Shown: positions 1 through 12,162, counted from the stretch's first letter. The stretch: 64,000 bases of DNA from Plicaturopsis crispa FD-325 SS-3 (GCA_000827205.1 KN832555.1:2757011-2821010), one strand, 5' to 3'. Notes: generated from the letters alone by a model not told the origin. Numbers and translations are program-made.

Positions 1-660
1 AAGGCTCCCGGAAAATATGTATTAAGTCGGTTTCAGGTGCATACTTAGCGTATGAATTTTCTAGGCTCAAAGAAGATAAGGGAACATTGTTTCAGAGGAT
101 GGCATTGCAAACCAGCACTCCTTTAAGGCCTGTATACGAACATTTCACTGAAACTAAGCCATGAAAAAATTTCCAAAGGACCTCGCCGCCTATAATTGGC
201 TTAAATCAATGTTAGAGCTACCCACTCCTGCGAGCGAGCGTTGCAAGACCCTCCAGACCAAGGCCGGTTAAAGGACATGGCTCGGATTTCCTTTTTTAGC
301 ACACTTCACATCATTTCACAAGTTCTTGACGCCTACTTTACGCCCCGTCATTACGCCGTCAAAAAAACGGCAAAACGGCATTCCCAGGAGTTTACGCCGT
401 CATTCCGGCCGTAATGCCAACACTGCATTCAACATTTCTAAGCTTCCAAGTTTGACTTCAACCTATCCTTGACCTATCCTGTACGCGCTGCACGTGGCGG
501 TCAACGTATTTAGTAGGTTGCTGGCATGCGGGCTGTGCTCCAGAAGTTATGTTGTCGTTTGTTATCTCGAGACGTCGATGTCCCATCCTCGATAACTACT
601 TGAGCCCAAAGGTCTACCGGTACCATTTCACCCTCCCCGTGTACTCACCAACTCGAAAGC
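1..660. other. Intergenic, no gene seen
   Basis: No convincing coding region. The stretch holds three imperfect copies of a TTACGCC-type motif (about 337-352, 350-360 and 391-404), and the region from 549 is probably the promoter and 5' leader of the F-box gene that starts at 661. Confidence 0.5.
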
Positions 661-2154
661 ATGAATTCACCCGCCATCTCAACGTTACCGCCCGAAATTT
701 TAGGCCACATCTTTCTCTACACCATTGCCGACGAGAGAGACTCGCTTGCGTGCGTGCCCGTGTCGCATGTCTGCACGCTATGGCGAGCTATCGCGCTTGA
801 CCTACCTCGTCTTTGGGCACGTATACCCACGGACAAACCACTCTGGGCATCCGAAATGCTCCTACGCTCAAAATCTGCACCTCTCTCCATCCTATTGGCC
901 AGAGACGCGCCGACGGGTACCCTGCGCCCGAAGCAAAGAGAGAATATTGTCTTCGACCCGGCGCGCAGGCTCCGGCATTCTCTAGACCATATATTCTATT
1001 CTGCGCATGCAGCTCGAATAGAGGACCTGTGTGTTCACGGTGTTGACACATCGTATGCACAGGATATCATCCGTCGCCTCGTGTCCGCTGCGGCCCTTCC
1101 ACTGAGACTTCACCTCGATTGTTCTGCGACAATGAGGGATTGGCCGCAGGACGAAGGCTCTTCAGCCCTCTTCGACCCTGTTCTCTCGCCTCTCTTCACC
1201 TCGCACCTCCACACTCTCCGTTTGAAGGCCTGTCCCATCTCGTGGGACTTGCCGCCTCTTCCGCGTATCGAGACTCTCCACATCTCGTATTTATTCGATC
1301 ACACAAGACCCACCCTCGCTTCCTTGCTCGACTTCCTCGCAAGGACGCCTAGCCTCGGAAGTCTAGAACTAGTGGGTTCCCTTCCCCTTACTTCCTCCCC
1401 GCCTGCACCAGATAGTCGTAAATCTGTGCACCTAGCCGCGTTGCGATCGCTTCGATTGGGTGGCACCGCAGATGAGCTCGTCTATTTCCTGAGATCCGTC
1501 ACCTTTCCTCGCGTTACCGATCTCAGAATCATGTTCAAAGGCCAGATGTCGTTCGCGGCAATGGACTCTGTAGAGGCCATGCTATCATCCATCTCGTCGT
1601 ATCTTTCCCGTGTATCAGGGAAACTTCTTATCGACATCGGTGATAACGACGTGCACTTGCGTACCGCGACAAATCCCGACTCCGAGACCGGGACACTCGA
1701 TCTGCGGGGAAACGTGTCCCTGTTCATGACCTCGAAGTGGCTCCTCGAAGCACTCCGTCGCTACATGCCTCTTGAGCGGGTGACAGAAATCAACGTGGAC
1801 CTGACAGGAGGTCAGTCGCATACCGCGGTGCGCGGGCTATTCACTCTGCCTGCAGTGACGAACTTGACGATCTCGTATCTCCCGTGGAACTTTGAGGTAT
1901 TCATGCGTACACCAGTCAAGGCCGAGGAGCCATGGCCTCACTTGAAAGTCGTTGCCATCGACGTGGGGCTCCTCCACCCGCCCCTTTGGGAACGCTCAGT
2001 CGATAGCCTTGAGCACTGGTTACGCTGGCGGCGTGACCGCGGCGCGCGCATGCCGAGGTTGTTCATCGGCAAGGCCCTCAGCAATCGCCCTGCTTCTGAA
2101 CGGAGCCGTCTCGAGAGTATTGTGCAGGTGGAGTGGGAGGAAGGGGTCATGTAG
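661..2154 (+). CDS. F-box-like domain protein
   Basis: A single uninterrupted 497-residue reading frame starting with ATG. Residues 8-50 fit the basidiomycete F-box-like pattern: LPPEILGHIF, then a VSHVC-W segment and RLWARI. The rest is leucine-rich without clear repeats, as is usual for the large Agaricomycete F-box families. Such proteins normally bind Skp1 and present substrates to an SCF ubiquitin ligase; the substrate cannot be told from sequence. Intron-free coding is unusual here, since nearly all neighbours have several introns; that is common in expanded F-box families. It lies in tandem with ADE5,7, about 440 bp upstream of it, with no evident functional link. Confidence 0.8.
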   Translation: MNSPAISTLPPEILGHIFLYTIADERDSLACVPVSHVCTLWRAIALDLPRLWARIPTDKPLWASEMLLRSKSAPLSILLARDAPTGTLRPKQRENIVFDPARRLRHSLDHIFYSAHAARIEDLCVHGVDTSYAQDIIRRLVSAAALPLRLHLDCSATMRDWPQDEGSSALFDPVLSPLFTSHLHTLRLKACPISWDLPPLPRIETLHISYLFDHTRPTLASLLDFLARTPSLGSLELVGSLPLTSSPPAPDSRKSVHLAALRSLRLGGTADELVYFLRSVTFPRVTDLRIMFKGQMSFAAMDSVEAMLSSISSYLSRVSGKLLIDIGDNDVHLRTATNPDSETGTLDLRGNVSLFMTSKWLLEALRRYMPLERVTEINVDLTGGQSHTAVRGLFTLPAVTNLTISYLPWNFEVFMRTPVKAEEPWPHLKVVAIDVGLLHPPLWERSVDSLEHWLRWRRDRGARMPRLFIGKALSNRPASERSRLESIVQVEWEEGVM

Positions 2155-2595
2155 GTGACTGCATCGAGAGCGGCTGGGCACAGCACTGCGACCTCAAAGA
2201 GCATAGAACAGGTGAGAGTTCATCTTCTACACTATCAACGGCGTTTATTGAACAAGTTTTGGGTATGCACAGCGTATATGTAGTAGTACTAGTGTACTTT
2301 GAAACTGAACGGCAAGTTACTTCCGAAATAACCTCTTCCTCCGGCGCTCGCGCCTCGACGTCGGTGCCATAGTAGTGTGCCCCTTGGTAACTCCACTATC
2401 CTTGTTCAATGCGGTCTTTGTCCTTGCCTGATTCTATGTGCGTGGATTGTATGTCGCTGCCGTCTCACAGGGGCGTTGCTGACCCTATTGGGAGAATCGA
2501 GATCGAAAGCGATCGCTAATTTTTGCCAGATCTGCTATGATTGACTGAGATCTACGCGGCGGATTTTCTGAATCCTTCCTCTTCGTCTTGTCTCT
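2155..2595. other. Intergenic between F-box gene and ADE5,7
   Basis: About 440 bp holding the 3' end of the F-box gene and the ADE5,7 promoter. No other feature was recognised. Confidence 0.5.
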
Positions 2596-5415
2596 ATGTC
2601 TTTGCGAATATTACTGCTAGGGAGTGGCGGTCGGGAACATGCTCTGGCGTGGAAGCTGCTGCAGTCGCCTCTGCTGGATCACATCTTTATATGCCCCGGA
2701 AATGGCGGGACTCTCTTGGGACCGAAAAGCACAAACGTCGATCTACCGAGCAACGACTTTTCACAACTCGTTGAGTTCGCAGTAAAGAATGATGTGAGTC
2801 TTACTGTCGTGCTCTGGCGTCCCTTTGAATTCACAGACTCTATTAGGTGAATCTTGTTGTCCCTGGTCCAGAGCAACCTCTGGTGGACGGTGTCGAAACG
2901 TACTTCAGAAAAGGTATGTGGTCTTTCCGAATAAACGGAATGAAGCGCTGAATCATGCTACAATAGTTGGAATTCCCGTATTTGGCCCGAGTACGCTCGC
3001 AGCTAGGATGGAAGGCTCGAAGGCGTTTTCCAAAGCATTCATGGCGCGGCACAATATCCCTACGGCAAAATTCCGAGTTTTCGCGTCATCCGAGTTTGAC
3101 CTGGCCGTTGAATACGTTCGAACATGCGGTCACGACGTCGTCCTCAAGGCAAGCGGTCTAGCAGGCGGCAAAGGTGTTCTCATCCCCGAGACAATCGAGG
3201 AGGCCATCGGAGGCTTAAGAGAAATCATGGTGACCAATGTATTTGGTGCAGCAGGTCCGCAACAGTTACTTTTGTACGTACGATCCGTCAATTTTAACAT
3301 GTCTGTGACTATCAGGAAACGAGGTGGTTATCGAGGAACTCCTGACAGGTCCCGAGGTCTCCGTGTTAGCGTTCTCCGATGGATATACAATCGTCCCACT
3401 ACCTGCGGCTCAAGATCACAAGCGGATAGGAGAAGGCGATGTAGGACCTAACACCGGTGGAATGGGTGCATATGCACCAGCACCTGTCGCGACTCCTGAA
3501 ATTATGAACCAAATTATGACCAAGAGCTTACGACCCACTATTGATGGTATGCGAAAGGAGGGTCAGTGCTGTTCAATATTCCGTGTCCTACTTGTGACGA
3601 ACAGAAACGCAGGCTATCCTTTCGTCGGAATACTCTTCACCGGCTTTATGATCACCGAATCTGGGCTCAAAGTCCTGGAATACAATGTGCGGTTTGGGGA
3701 CCCAGAAACCGAAGCTCTAATGCTTTTGCTTAGCGAAGATGTCGATTTAGCGGCAATACTGCTGGTGCGTGTCTCGTTTGACAGAGTGTTCGCTGTAGTG
3801 ATAACTCTCTGCAGGCCTGCGCCGAGCATCGATTAGATTCAGTGGAAATAACTACACGGCCTGGATATGCTGTATCCGTTATCCTCGCCTCTCACGGGTA
3901 CCCTGGGAGCTATCCGAAAGGCAAAACCATTGAAATAGGTCAAATTCCTCAAGGTATGAGCTGCTCGCCGTAGTTTTAGTTCTTTCACTTATTGTACTCG
4001 TTAAGATGTTGTCGTTTTCCATGCCGGAACATCCAAGTCCGGAGATGCTGTTGTCACTTCCGGCGGGCGTGTCATGGCAGTCACTGCCTACGCACCGACT
4101 CTGCGGCAAGCCCTCGACGCCGTTTACGCAGGCGTTGATAATGTCAATTTCGACGGCAAAACTTACCGGCGCGATATTGCACATCGGTAACCTCGTCCAA
4201 ATTTCCTGGTATATGGGCCGTGCTCACGACTCAATTCAAGGGCACTTGCAGCTGCAGCTGCGCCGCAAGGACTGACTTATGCGCAGGCTGGCGTTTCTGT
4301 GGACGCTGGTAACTCGTTGGTTGAGACAATCAAGCCGTACGTACGATCGACTCGTCGGACGGGCGCGGACGGAGAGATTGGTGGATTCGGTGGCGTCTTC
4401 GACCTAAAAGCCGCCGGATATGTGGATCCCTTACTTGTAAGCGGAACCGACGGTGTAGGGACCAAACTACGCGTTGCCGCCGATGTAGGCGTCCACGATC
4501 TCGTCGGTGCGTGCTCTCATATCAACCGTACAATCACATGCTAATCCTTCCCAGGCATCGACCTTGTCGCCATGTCGGTGAATGACCTTCTGGTTCAAGG
4601 AGCAGAGCCGCTCTATTTCTTGGACTACTATGGCTGCAGCAAGCTAGATGTGGCTACTGCTGCTCAGGTGGTGAGCGGCATTGCTGAGGGATGCCGGCAA
4701 GCTGGCTGCGCATTAATTGGCGGTGAGACGGCCGAAATGCCAGGCATGTATGATGCGGGTGAGTGTGTCTTATCTGCTTTCCATGACATATTTGTAACGG
4801 GAAATTTCAGACGACTATGACCTCGCCGGCTTCGCCGTCGGCGCGGTGGAGCGAAATCTCATACTCCCCCGACCAGACATCGTTGCCGGCGACGTTCTCC
4901 TTGGAATATCATCCTCAGGGCCGCATTCCAACGGGTTCTCACTCATCCGCAAAATCGTCGCCCGCTCAGGGCTATCGTATTCCTCACCATGTCCGTGGGA
5001 CTCGACGACCACACTCGGTCGTGCCCTTCTCGAACCTACGCGGATATACGTCAAGCAGATCCTCCCTGCGGCCCGCGCGGGCCTCATCAAAAGTATGTCG
5101 CATATCACGGGCGGCGGGTTCACGGAGAACATCCCTCGCGCGCTCCCGAAGGGCCTTGGATGCTATGTGGACGCGTCTGCGTGGCCGCTCCCGCCTGTTT
5201 TCTCTTTCCTGATGAAGCACGGCGGTGTGGCGCCGCTCGAAATGGCCCGCACATTCAACAATGGGGTTGGCATGGTGGCTATCGTGGGACGTGATCGGGT
5301 TGACGAGGCTATTGAGAGTTTGAAGGCGTCGGGGGATGCGCTGGTGTACCGCATCGGCGAGGTCACCGCCCAAGACGGAGTTGACATGCGAAATGTGGAG
5401 AGCTGGTCAGTCTAG
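2596..5415 (+). CDS. ADE5,7: Bifunctional GARS-AIRS purine biosynthesis enzyme
   Basis: Ten exons: 2596-2793, 2847-2913, 2967-3254, 3316-3561, 3613-3764, 3815-3953, 4006-4186, 4241-4506, 4555-4758 and 4811-5415, giving 781 residues in frame. The N-terminal half is phosphoribosylamine-glycine ligase: [12 protein letters not shown] near residue 5, an ATP-grasp core with [11 protein letters not shown], and the [11 protein letters not shown] and FGDPETEA motifs. The C-terminal half is phosphoribosylformylglycinamidine cyclo-ligase: [37 protein letters not shown] and [12 protein letters not shown]. It carries out steps 2 and 5 of IMP synthesis in the cytosol, with the domain order found in fungi. 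Length matches yeast Ade5,7 (about 800 residues). All introns are short GT-AG introns. Nothing appears broken. Confidence 0.97.
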
Positions 5416-6001
5416 GACGGGAAGAGCTTTAGTCTAGCGCAGACGATCGTCGACTGCTTGCCAGTCCTCGAAGGGGGTTATGCATAAACACTGCATCCAG
5501 TCCAGCAGTTGTTGCATTTAAACATATATGAGCGGAGTGAGATGGGAGCGACGGGGCATGACAGAATAGCGGATAGTAGAAGTAAATATGTAGTACTTGC
5601 AAGAGAACAGCAGTCTCGACAAATGTATGACAGAGATGAGTACCATGGGGCGAGCAAAAAAGCGAAAAGAATCGAGCTGATGTCTAGTAGGTAGGAAGTA
5701 ACACTGGAACAACGATGCACAGAGATGATGCTTGATGGACGATGGGCAGGCCTGGGGATCGGGGGGATTGTGGGGATGTAGTGTGTACGAATGTCAGTGA
5801 GGCGTGAAGAGAATAGAGCGATGAGACAACGACGAGGAGACCGATGAGGAAGATGCAGCCGTAACCTAACGCGACCATATATGTACCAAGCCACAGTGAA
5901 AAGGAAATCAACGAAATATGAGAAAATCGTGAAGGAGGAACGTGAGTACATGGACAGGAAGAGGGATGTGTGCCGCTCAAGGGAGATGTCCAGTGAAAGT
6001 T
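5416..6001. other. Convergent 3' intergenic region
   Basis: About 590 bp between the stops of ADE5,7 (plus) and the ankyrin/CCCH gene (minus). The open frames here have no recognisable protein character. It probably holds the two 3' UTRs and terminators. Confidence 0.5.
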
Positions 6002-8168
6002 TTAAGCAGAAACCGATACTTGGTTTCCGATGTCATGAGTGCCGTTTGCGATGCTGGCGAACGACAGGGGGATTTTGGGACCGGAATCGGAGGGTACATC
6101 AGGCGAGCTCCCGTTAACGGCAGGAGGGGCAGGTGTGTTGTCCTGTATCATACATTAGGTCTCGCCGGGTGCTGAAGAAAAAGCAACCCATACCTTGTTC
6201 TCAGGGGCCGGTTCGGGCGTCCCGTTGCGCGTAGAGCCCTTCGCGCTGTCCCTGCGAGCGGGCGGGGGCGCTTGCAGCACCTGCGCTGCTGTCGGTCCAG
6301 CATTCCCGTTCGAGGCGTTCCATCCAGGGCTCCGGAGCGGGGGCGTCGCAAATCCGGCGAGGGTGGGGAATTCGTCGGCATTGGGAACGCGCTGTTTCGA
6401 GGGCGGGGGCGCTCTTTTGGAGTCTGGCCGAGGACCGTGACCGTTGACGGCGTGGGACTTCGGGCCTTGAGGGTAGCGGGCGTTGCTGCCAGCATCCGTC
6501 GACTGCGACCTGCTGGAACCTTCAATGCCGTTTTGTTGCGACGGTGGTGCATCCTGACGAGAAAAAGTTAGAAGAAGGAACATGATGTAGATAAATTTAC
6601 TCTTACATCTTTGATGGCCATGGTCGACAGTTTTTCCTCAATGGTCGCATAGCCGTTTCCATTGGGAGGTGCGCGCGGCCGGGGAGGGCCACGACTGGCG
6701 AACGGAGCCTGGTGGTGAGGACCAGGGCCCTCAGGGATAACGTGCGGGAATCGGCACTCGTCACCGTTCCTGCAGCGACCAGAGGGGAAGAACATGCACG
6801 GCGGTTTCCGGCCACCACCTCCACCGCCGTATCCACCCCTGCGCACGCTTCCGCGGCGATTGTGGTTCATTACGTCTCGGTAACCGGTTCCGGTATAGCC
6901 GTCTGGCTGGGGGTGCAATGAGGGCGATTTGGGGCCAGGAGCAGCGCTCCCGTCAGGATAACTACCCTGAGGAACGGGCTGGTAGTGGGGGACAGCGTCC
7001 TGGCGCACGACAAACGGCGACGCTCCTTGCTGTTGAGTGGCGTTGTGGTACATCGCCTGCGGCGACTGAGGTCCCTGTGGCGGTTGCTGCTGGTGCAGAG
7101 GCGGGAGAGGTGCGAGGGATAAGGGGACAGGGATAGGTCCAGGCTGGGGATAATTAGGTGTAATGGGCGAAATGGCACCATACGGGATAGGAGGGGCGCC
7201 GTTCGGGCTGAAATGGCCTTGCACGGGGGATATTATTTCTGATCCAACGCGCGTATGCGCTATGGCATGCTGAGGCGGAGTCGGGTGCGGACCAGATTGT
7301 GGCGACATAGGGCCCATATACTGGGGAACACCATTTGCAGGCTGAAACGAGGGTGCGTAATAATTCGGAGAGTATGGCTGCTGCGCCATATTCGGGTCGT
7401 AAGGAGCGGGATACTGGGCGGGGGGTGGCGGGGCCCCGGGGTAGTAAGGCGCTTGAGGGTGCGCGAACATGCAGGACGCGCCGTAGCGGCAAGCCGGGAA
7501 ATACCTGCACGGTATGAAGCGTGCGACATCTGGGGGCGGGAGGTTTCCTACGCCGCCGGGGGGCTGCTCGCCAGACGGGGGTGGTGGTATCGGGTAGTAC
7601 GCCACGGCGCCATCAGGGAGGGGAGGACCTTGGGGTATACCGGGGTAGTACGCGTATGGACCCGGTGGTGGTGCGTAATATTGCTTAGACGGATCCTGCG
7701 GGTAGCCCGGATCCTGCATCGGCATGCCGCTCGACAGCCTGCTCTGTGCGTAGTGCAAGAGCTCGAGAATGGCGGGATCCGACGTGTATTGCTCTGGCCT
7801 GCCTTGGCTGGACGAGCTGGTGGGGTCGGCGCCTACAGACAGATTGACGTGGCATGGGTGTGAATTCACGCGAAGTAAAGAGCTGGGAAACATACCCTTG
7901 TCCAAGAGGGCCCGCACGATCTCAACATGGCCGTTTCTGACGGCCTCGATGAGAGGCGTCACGCCAGTGTGATCTAGACATGCCACGCACATCAGTCCAT
8001 CGGGCAAGAGATGAAACGACCTGAGCTCCGCATTCGAGCAAGAACGACGGTATCATATCCATCGGACGTACCTTTGATCTCGATGTCTACGGTCGAAGCC
8101 TCCTGGAGAACGTCGTTTACGAGTTCGAGGTTACCCTCGGAACAGGCCTTCCAAAGCGTTGACACCAT
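6002..8168 (-). CDS. Ankyrin-repeat and tandem CCCH zinc-finger protein
   Basis: Five exons on the minus strand: 8168-8072, 7973-7896, 7832-6607, 6553-6194 and 6142-6002, giving 633 residues in frame. The N-terminus holds about two ankyrin repeats (LWKACSEGNLELVNDVL and the HTGVTPLIEAVRNGHVEIVRALL type). A Pro/Tyr/Gln-rich central part contains two CCCH fingers: CRYFPACRYGASCMFAH (C-x6-C-x5-C-x3-H) and CMFFPSGRCRNGDECRFPH (C-x7-C-x5-C-x3-H). The tail carries ADEFPTLAG and ends with a PLSFASIA segment. Tandem CCCH fingers usually bind RNA; ankyrin repeats usually bind proteins; so a role in mRNA regulation is an inference. The low-complexity linker suggests a disordered, condensate-prone protein. 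Confidence 0.85.
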
Positions 8169-8786
8169 TTGGTAGAGATGATATAGAGCGGGTAACGAGA
8201 CAAGGAAAGAAACAAGGTGTAAATGATAGATATTTTGCGAGCCCGAGGATAGATAAAACACAGAGATATTTCAAGGAGGTCTTTGGCGAAAGACGGAGAG
8301 AAGGACGAAGGCACCGAAAACGGAGACGATGAGAACAGATTGAAATTTGTCGAAATCCGACGCGGCAAAGAAAAAAAATAGGTCCGACACGTGATCCCGC
8401 AAAATGAAAAATCGCGAGTATCTGCTCACGTAATCGCCCGTTTCAGTCCGCGTGCCCTCGATCGGGCGTTCAAGAATTCAGTCTCGGCAAGATGATCTTT
8501 CAATTCTCCAGGGTCAAGCGACGCGTATATACTGGATAGAATATGCACGGTGCGATACACAGCGAACGGCGGCGTGATTCACTGTTCAATGTTCAGAACG
8601 AACGGCGGAAAACGAAAAACGACGGCACGACGCGCGCCGTCGGCCCAACTGTCAAGACAACCGGCGCACCAGCCGGCTGCGCCAATCGCACAACGCGGAT
8701 GACGCGGCGCGTTCACCTACAGGCTACGGATGGACCGACGGTGATGTGCATCATGACGTGACGCTACTCGTCCGACGTGAATCCAG
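8169..8786. other. Intergenic between CCCH gene and GPD gene
   Basis: About 620 bp between the start of the CCCH gene and the stop of the GpsA-type gene, both on the minus strand. It carries a CACGTGAT element at 8388-8395, about 220 bp upstream of the CCCH start codon. Nothing else was recognised. Confidence 0.5.
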
Positions 8787-10502
8787 CTACTCGTCCTGGG
8801 CCTGCAGCTTCGCCATCAGTGTCGCCACCTTGCCGCTGGCCCTCTCGGGAAGCTCGAGCTCGCGGGTCGGCGGCGAGGCGAGCAGCATCCGCACTTCGTC
8901 GTCGACGCTTTTGCCTGTGAGGTTGCGGCTCAGGTCAAGGGATTACAGGCATATTGTGGAAGGTTACCTTCGTACAAGACCTCGTATATCTGAGTCAATG
9001 CCGTTCAATGAGCAACAAACGCAGCGAGATGAACGAGTAGTACGCACACTATTCGCGATGCTCGCCGACACACCCAGCTCGTCGATGATGCTTTTCAGCC
9101 CTTTCGCGGTCGTCACGCCCTCGGCCACGCTGCCCAGGGTCTTGATGATATGTTCAAGGCTCTCGCCCTTCCCCAACCTGTATCCTACCGTATAATTACG
9201 CGATGCAGGCGAGCTACACGTGAGGAATAGATCGCCGACCCCAGCGAGCCCGAGGAAGGTGAGCGGCGAAGCTCCGTATGCGGCGCCGATACGCGTCATT
9301 TCGCTCAATCCGCGTGTTATTATCACTTGAGAATATTGAGGTGAGCATTGTGAGTAGGTTAAAGAGGGAAGGACGCAACTGGCTCGCGTGTTGTCGGCAA
9401 AACCGAGACCGTCTGCCATTCCAGCGGCTATGGCGTACACGTTTTTAAGCGCGCCAGCCAATTCAATACCGATGGGGTCTTGTCCTGTGTAACTTGAGTA
9501 CATGGTGATCAGTGAATGCGTTTTGGTCAGACATGGAACATAATTACCAGCGGAACCACGGTTGATGGAATACTTCTGACGCTTTCACAGCTTGCGATTC
9601 GGTCAGCGACGCTACCGAGACGGATGTCGGCTGGCGCTTCACGACTATGGGATGTGAGCATAATTCGGTACCGGGAGGAAATACAGGGACACGGCGTACT
9701 TTCTTTCGCGAAAGAGGGACCAGACTATGAGTCATTTAGTATTACGCGGTGAGTACGGATGGAGGAGCTTACAATGAACGTAGCTAGCCGTGCAATGGAT
9801 CCTCCGCATGTGTCGGCGATGATTTCCAAAGTCAACGCCTGCGTGCCGATTTCGATACCCTTATTGACGAATATCATGAGGGGCAGCTTCTTCTCATTCA
9901 GGTGCGGTCGAAGTATGGTCAGATTTTCTCTTCGGAAATGGTCAATATTCTGGACACCAAGGAGACAAACTGTTCTACCTGAGTCCTTGGGTAGGAATCG
10001 CAAATAACAAAACGTCCATGTCTTCTAGAAATGCGCGGTCGGGCATTGCAGGGCCTACAGCTTTGATGTTCGTCGAGAAATCATGGTCCTGCAAGAAATC
10101 GGGATTCTTGTGGTGTTGGTTGAAGTACTCCACTGACGTTCATCCCTTAAACAAGGTCATCCAATGTTCGCACAGAATCGCAGACGTACCCTGCCTTGCA
10201 TCGCGCGACCACATGTACACCTCATGCTCCGAGTCACCGAGATGGTCGGCGAGACAGCTCCCAAAGTTACCGGCACCAAATATGACGATCTTTCTGGAGT
10301 TATGGGGCGTGTGCATACGCGATGGAGGCATTGCGAACTGCGACGGCTGGGCGTGTCGATGTCTGGAGCGAGAATGCGCGTGTAAGGATGTTGGGGATCG
10401 TCCTGGAGCAGAGGTACGGCAGCTCCAAACTTGTGAAGGGTTCCGTATTCGGGCAAGTATCGATGAGTCGAAGGATCGGAATCGAGGCCTGAACGCGAGC
10501 AT
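8787..10502 (-). CDS. GpsA-type NAD(P)-dependent glycerol-3-phosphate dehydrogenase
   Basis: Nine exons: 10502-10190, 10132-9979, 9929-9773, 9724-9700 (25 nt), 9644-9548, 9492-9380, 9325-9048, 8989-8968 (22 nt) and 8914-8787, giving 428 residues in frame. It reduces dihydroxyacetone phosphate to glycerol-3-phosphate for lipid and glycerol synthesis. The Rossmann motif GAGNFG is at residues 76-81, followed by [57 protein letters not shown] and VYEVLYEGK. These segments resemble bacterial GpsA and plastid GPDH more than the usual fungal Gpd1. Start is uncertain: Met1 adds an Arg-rich, acid-poor leader that could target mitochondria, while Met58 (10331) would give a 371-residue cytosolic form. 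It is divergent from SED5, with 256 bp between starts. Confidence 0.92.
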
Positions 10503-10758
10503 GCAGGCAGATGATAAAATAGCCAGAGTATGAGCGTGATACTCACGTGAAATATACAGACAGTTAAAGCGCCGTAAATGGCCGAACTATATCCCGAATT
10601 GGGACGATCGGCCGGCAACAATGAGCGCGGCTCCAGGGATCGTCCACGCCAACACAATCCGCACCAACGCTCTCAAGCCTCCTCACATTCCTTCCTTCTA
10701 CAAAAGCTGGCCTACACCGTCGTCTGCTCATAATCTATACTGCATAACGCCCTTAATC

Positions 10759-12162
10759 ATGCCGGTTCAAGACCGAACGAACGAATTCCGCGCTTGCGTC
10801 GAGTCGATACGCACACGCTCGTCCCTGCCACCGCGCGGCGGAGAGTCCAAGCAACGGCTGCTGCAACAGCAACCGGGTGGGAGGGCAGGGGGGAAGAGCG
10901 AGTTCTCGCGCATGGCGTCGACTATTGGAAAAGATATCAGCAGCACTACGTTAAAGCTGGGGAAATTAGCGCAACGTGAGTGGAATCCGCATCGGCGTGG
11001 CGACCTATCTAGCCAGAGTGCTAATCCGTGCTGTGAATCGCAGTGGCGAAGCGAAAGACGCTATTCGATGATAGGCCCGTGGAGATCAGTGTGCGTCCTG
11101 CTCCTTCTCATACTACCCTCTTGGATATGAATTAGTATCGTGGGGCGCTTAGGAACTCACCTTCATCATCAAACAAGACATTGCGAGCATCAACAAGCAG
11201 ATAGCCGCACTCCAGTCCTACCAGAAACAGCGCGTGCTGCAGGGCTCCAAGTCCGCCGAGTCGAAGCAGGTCGACGAGCATAACCATAATGTCGTTATGC
11301 TGTTGCAGAACAAGCTTGCCAACACGAGCATGACGTTCAAGGATGTCCTTGAGGTTCGGACGCAGGTGAGTTTCCGCTTCTATAGTATGGCTGCTACGGG
11401 ATGCTGATAGGCATGATAGAACATGAAGGAGTCGAAAGACCGTACAGAACAATTCATGTTCTCGACTGCCTCTGCTGCGCAACAAGCACCGTCAAGTACG
11501 TCCCGCAGTTCTCTTTCTGTAATGATATCCTAACGTGCAGTAACGACTGCAGACTCGTTGCTTTTCAACCCACAACAACGGCAAGACCCCATGGGCGACG
11601 GTAGCCCAAGCCGATACGATACGAAAGGCAAGGGACGCGCATACAACAACAGCAACAACAACGACGTCCTTGCCCTCGATCTCGGTGCGGCAGAGGAAGG
11701 CGCCGGCGCACATGCAAATGGCGGGGCATTTATGCAAATGGAGCTGGTAGAGCAGCAGGCACGTCTCTCTATCCAACACAGGTTCAATACACCGCTAACC
11801 GCAAATGCACTACAGGACAACTACATCCAATCGCGCTCGACGGCCATCGAGTCGATAGAATCGACGATCGCGGAGCTCGGGCAGATATTCACGCAGCTGG
11901 CGACGATGGTCGCGGAGCAGCGGGAGACGGTGCAGCGCATCGACGCGGACACGCTGGACATCGCGTCGAACGTGGGCGGTGCGCAGCGCGAACTGCTCAA
12001 GTACTATGCGAGCATATCGAGCAATCGGTGGCTGATGCTGAAAGTCTTTGGTGTCCTTATCGTCTTTGTGAGTTCCTCTTCTTGCTGAGTTTTTTGCTAG
12101 CGGACTGGGGCTGATTTTTGTGTAATGTGCGACAGTTCCTTATTTTTATCCTTGTGTCGTAG
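10759..12162 (+). CDS. SED5: Sed5/syntaxin-5 Golgi t-SNARE
   Basis: Six exons: 10759-10975, 11044-11090, 11153-11365, 11420-11495, 11541-12067 and 12136-12162 (27 nt), giving 368 residues. The N-terminal DRTNEF peptide matches the Sly1-binding peptide of Sed5. KLAQLAKRK, FDDRPVEI and ELTFIIKQDI are signature syntaxin-5 segments. A Qa-SNARE helix lies at about residues 275-335 (IESTIAELGQIFTQLATMV, then QRETVQRID), followed by a C-terminal membrane anchor ending FFLIFILVS. The last exon encodes only the final eight residues of the anchor. The protein acts in ER-to-Golgi and intra-Golgi vesicle fusion. A Gln/Asn/Ala-rich linker sits between the Habc and SNARE regions. Confidence 0.96.

Noticed and set aside
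5478-5951. 157-residue hydrophobic minus-strand frame
   Set aside because: Composition is that of T/C-rich 3' UTR sequence; no motif and no splice structure; it overlaps convergent 3' ends.
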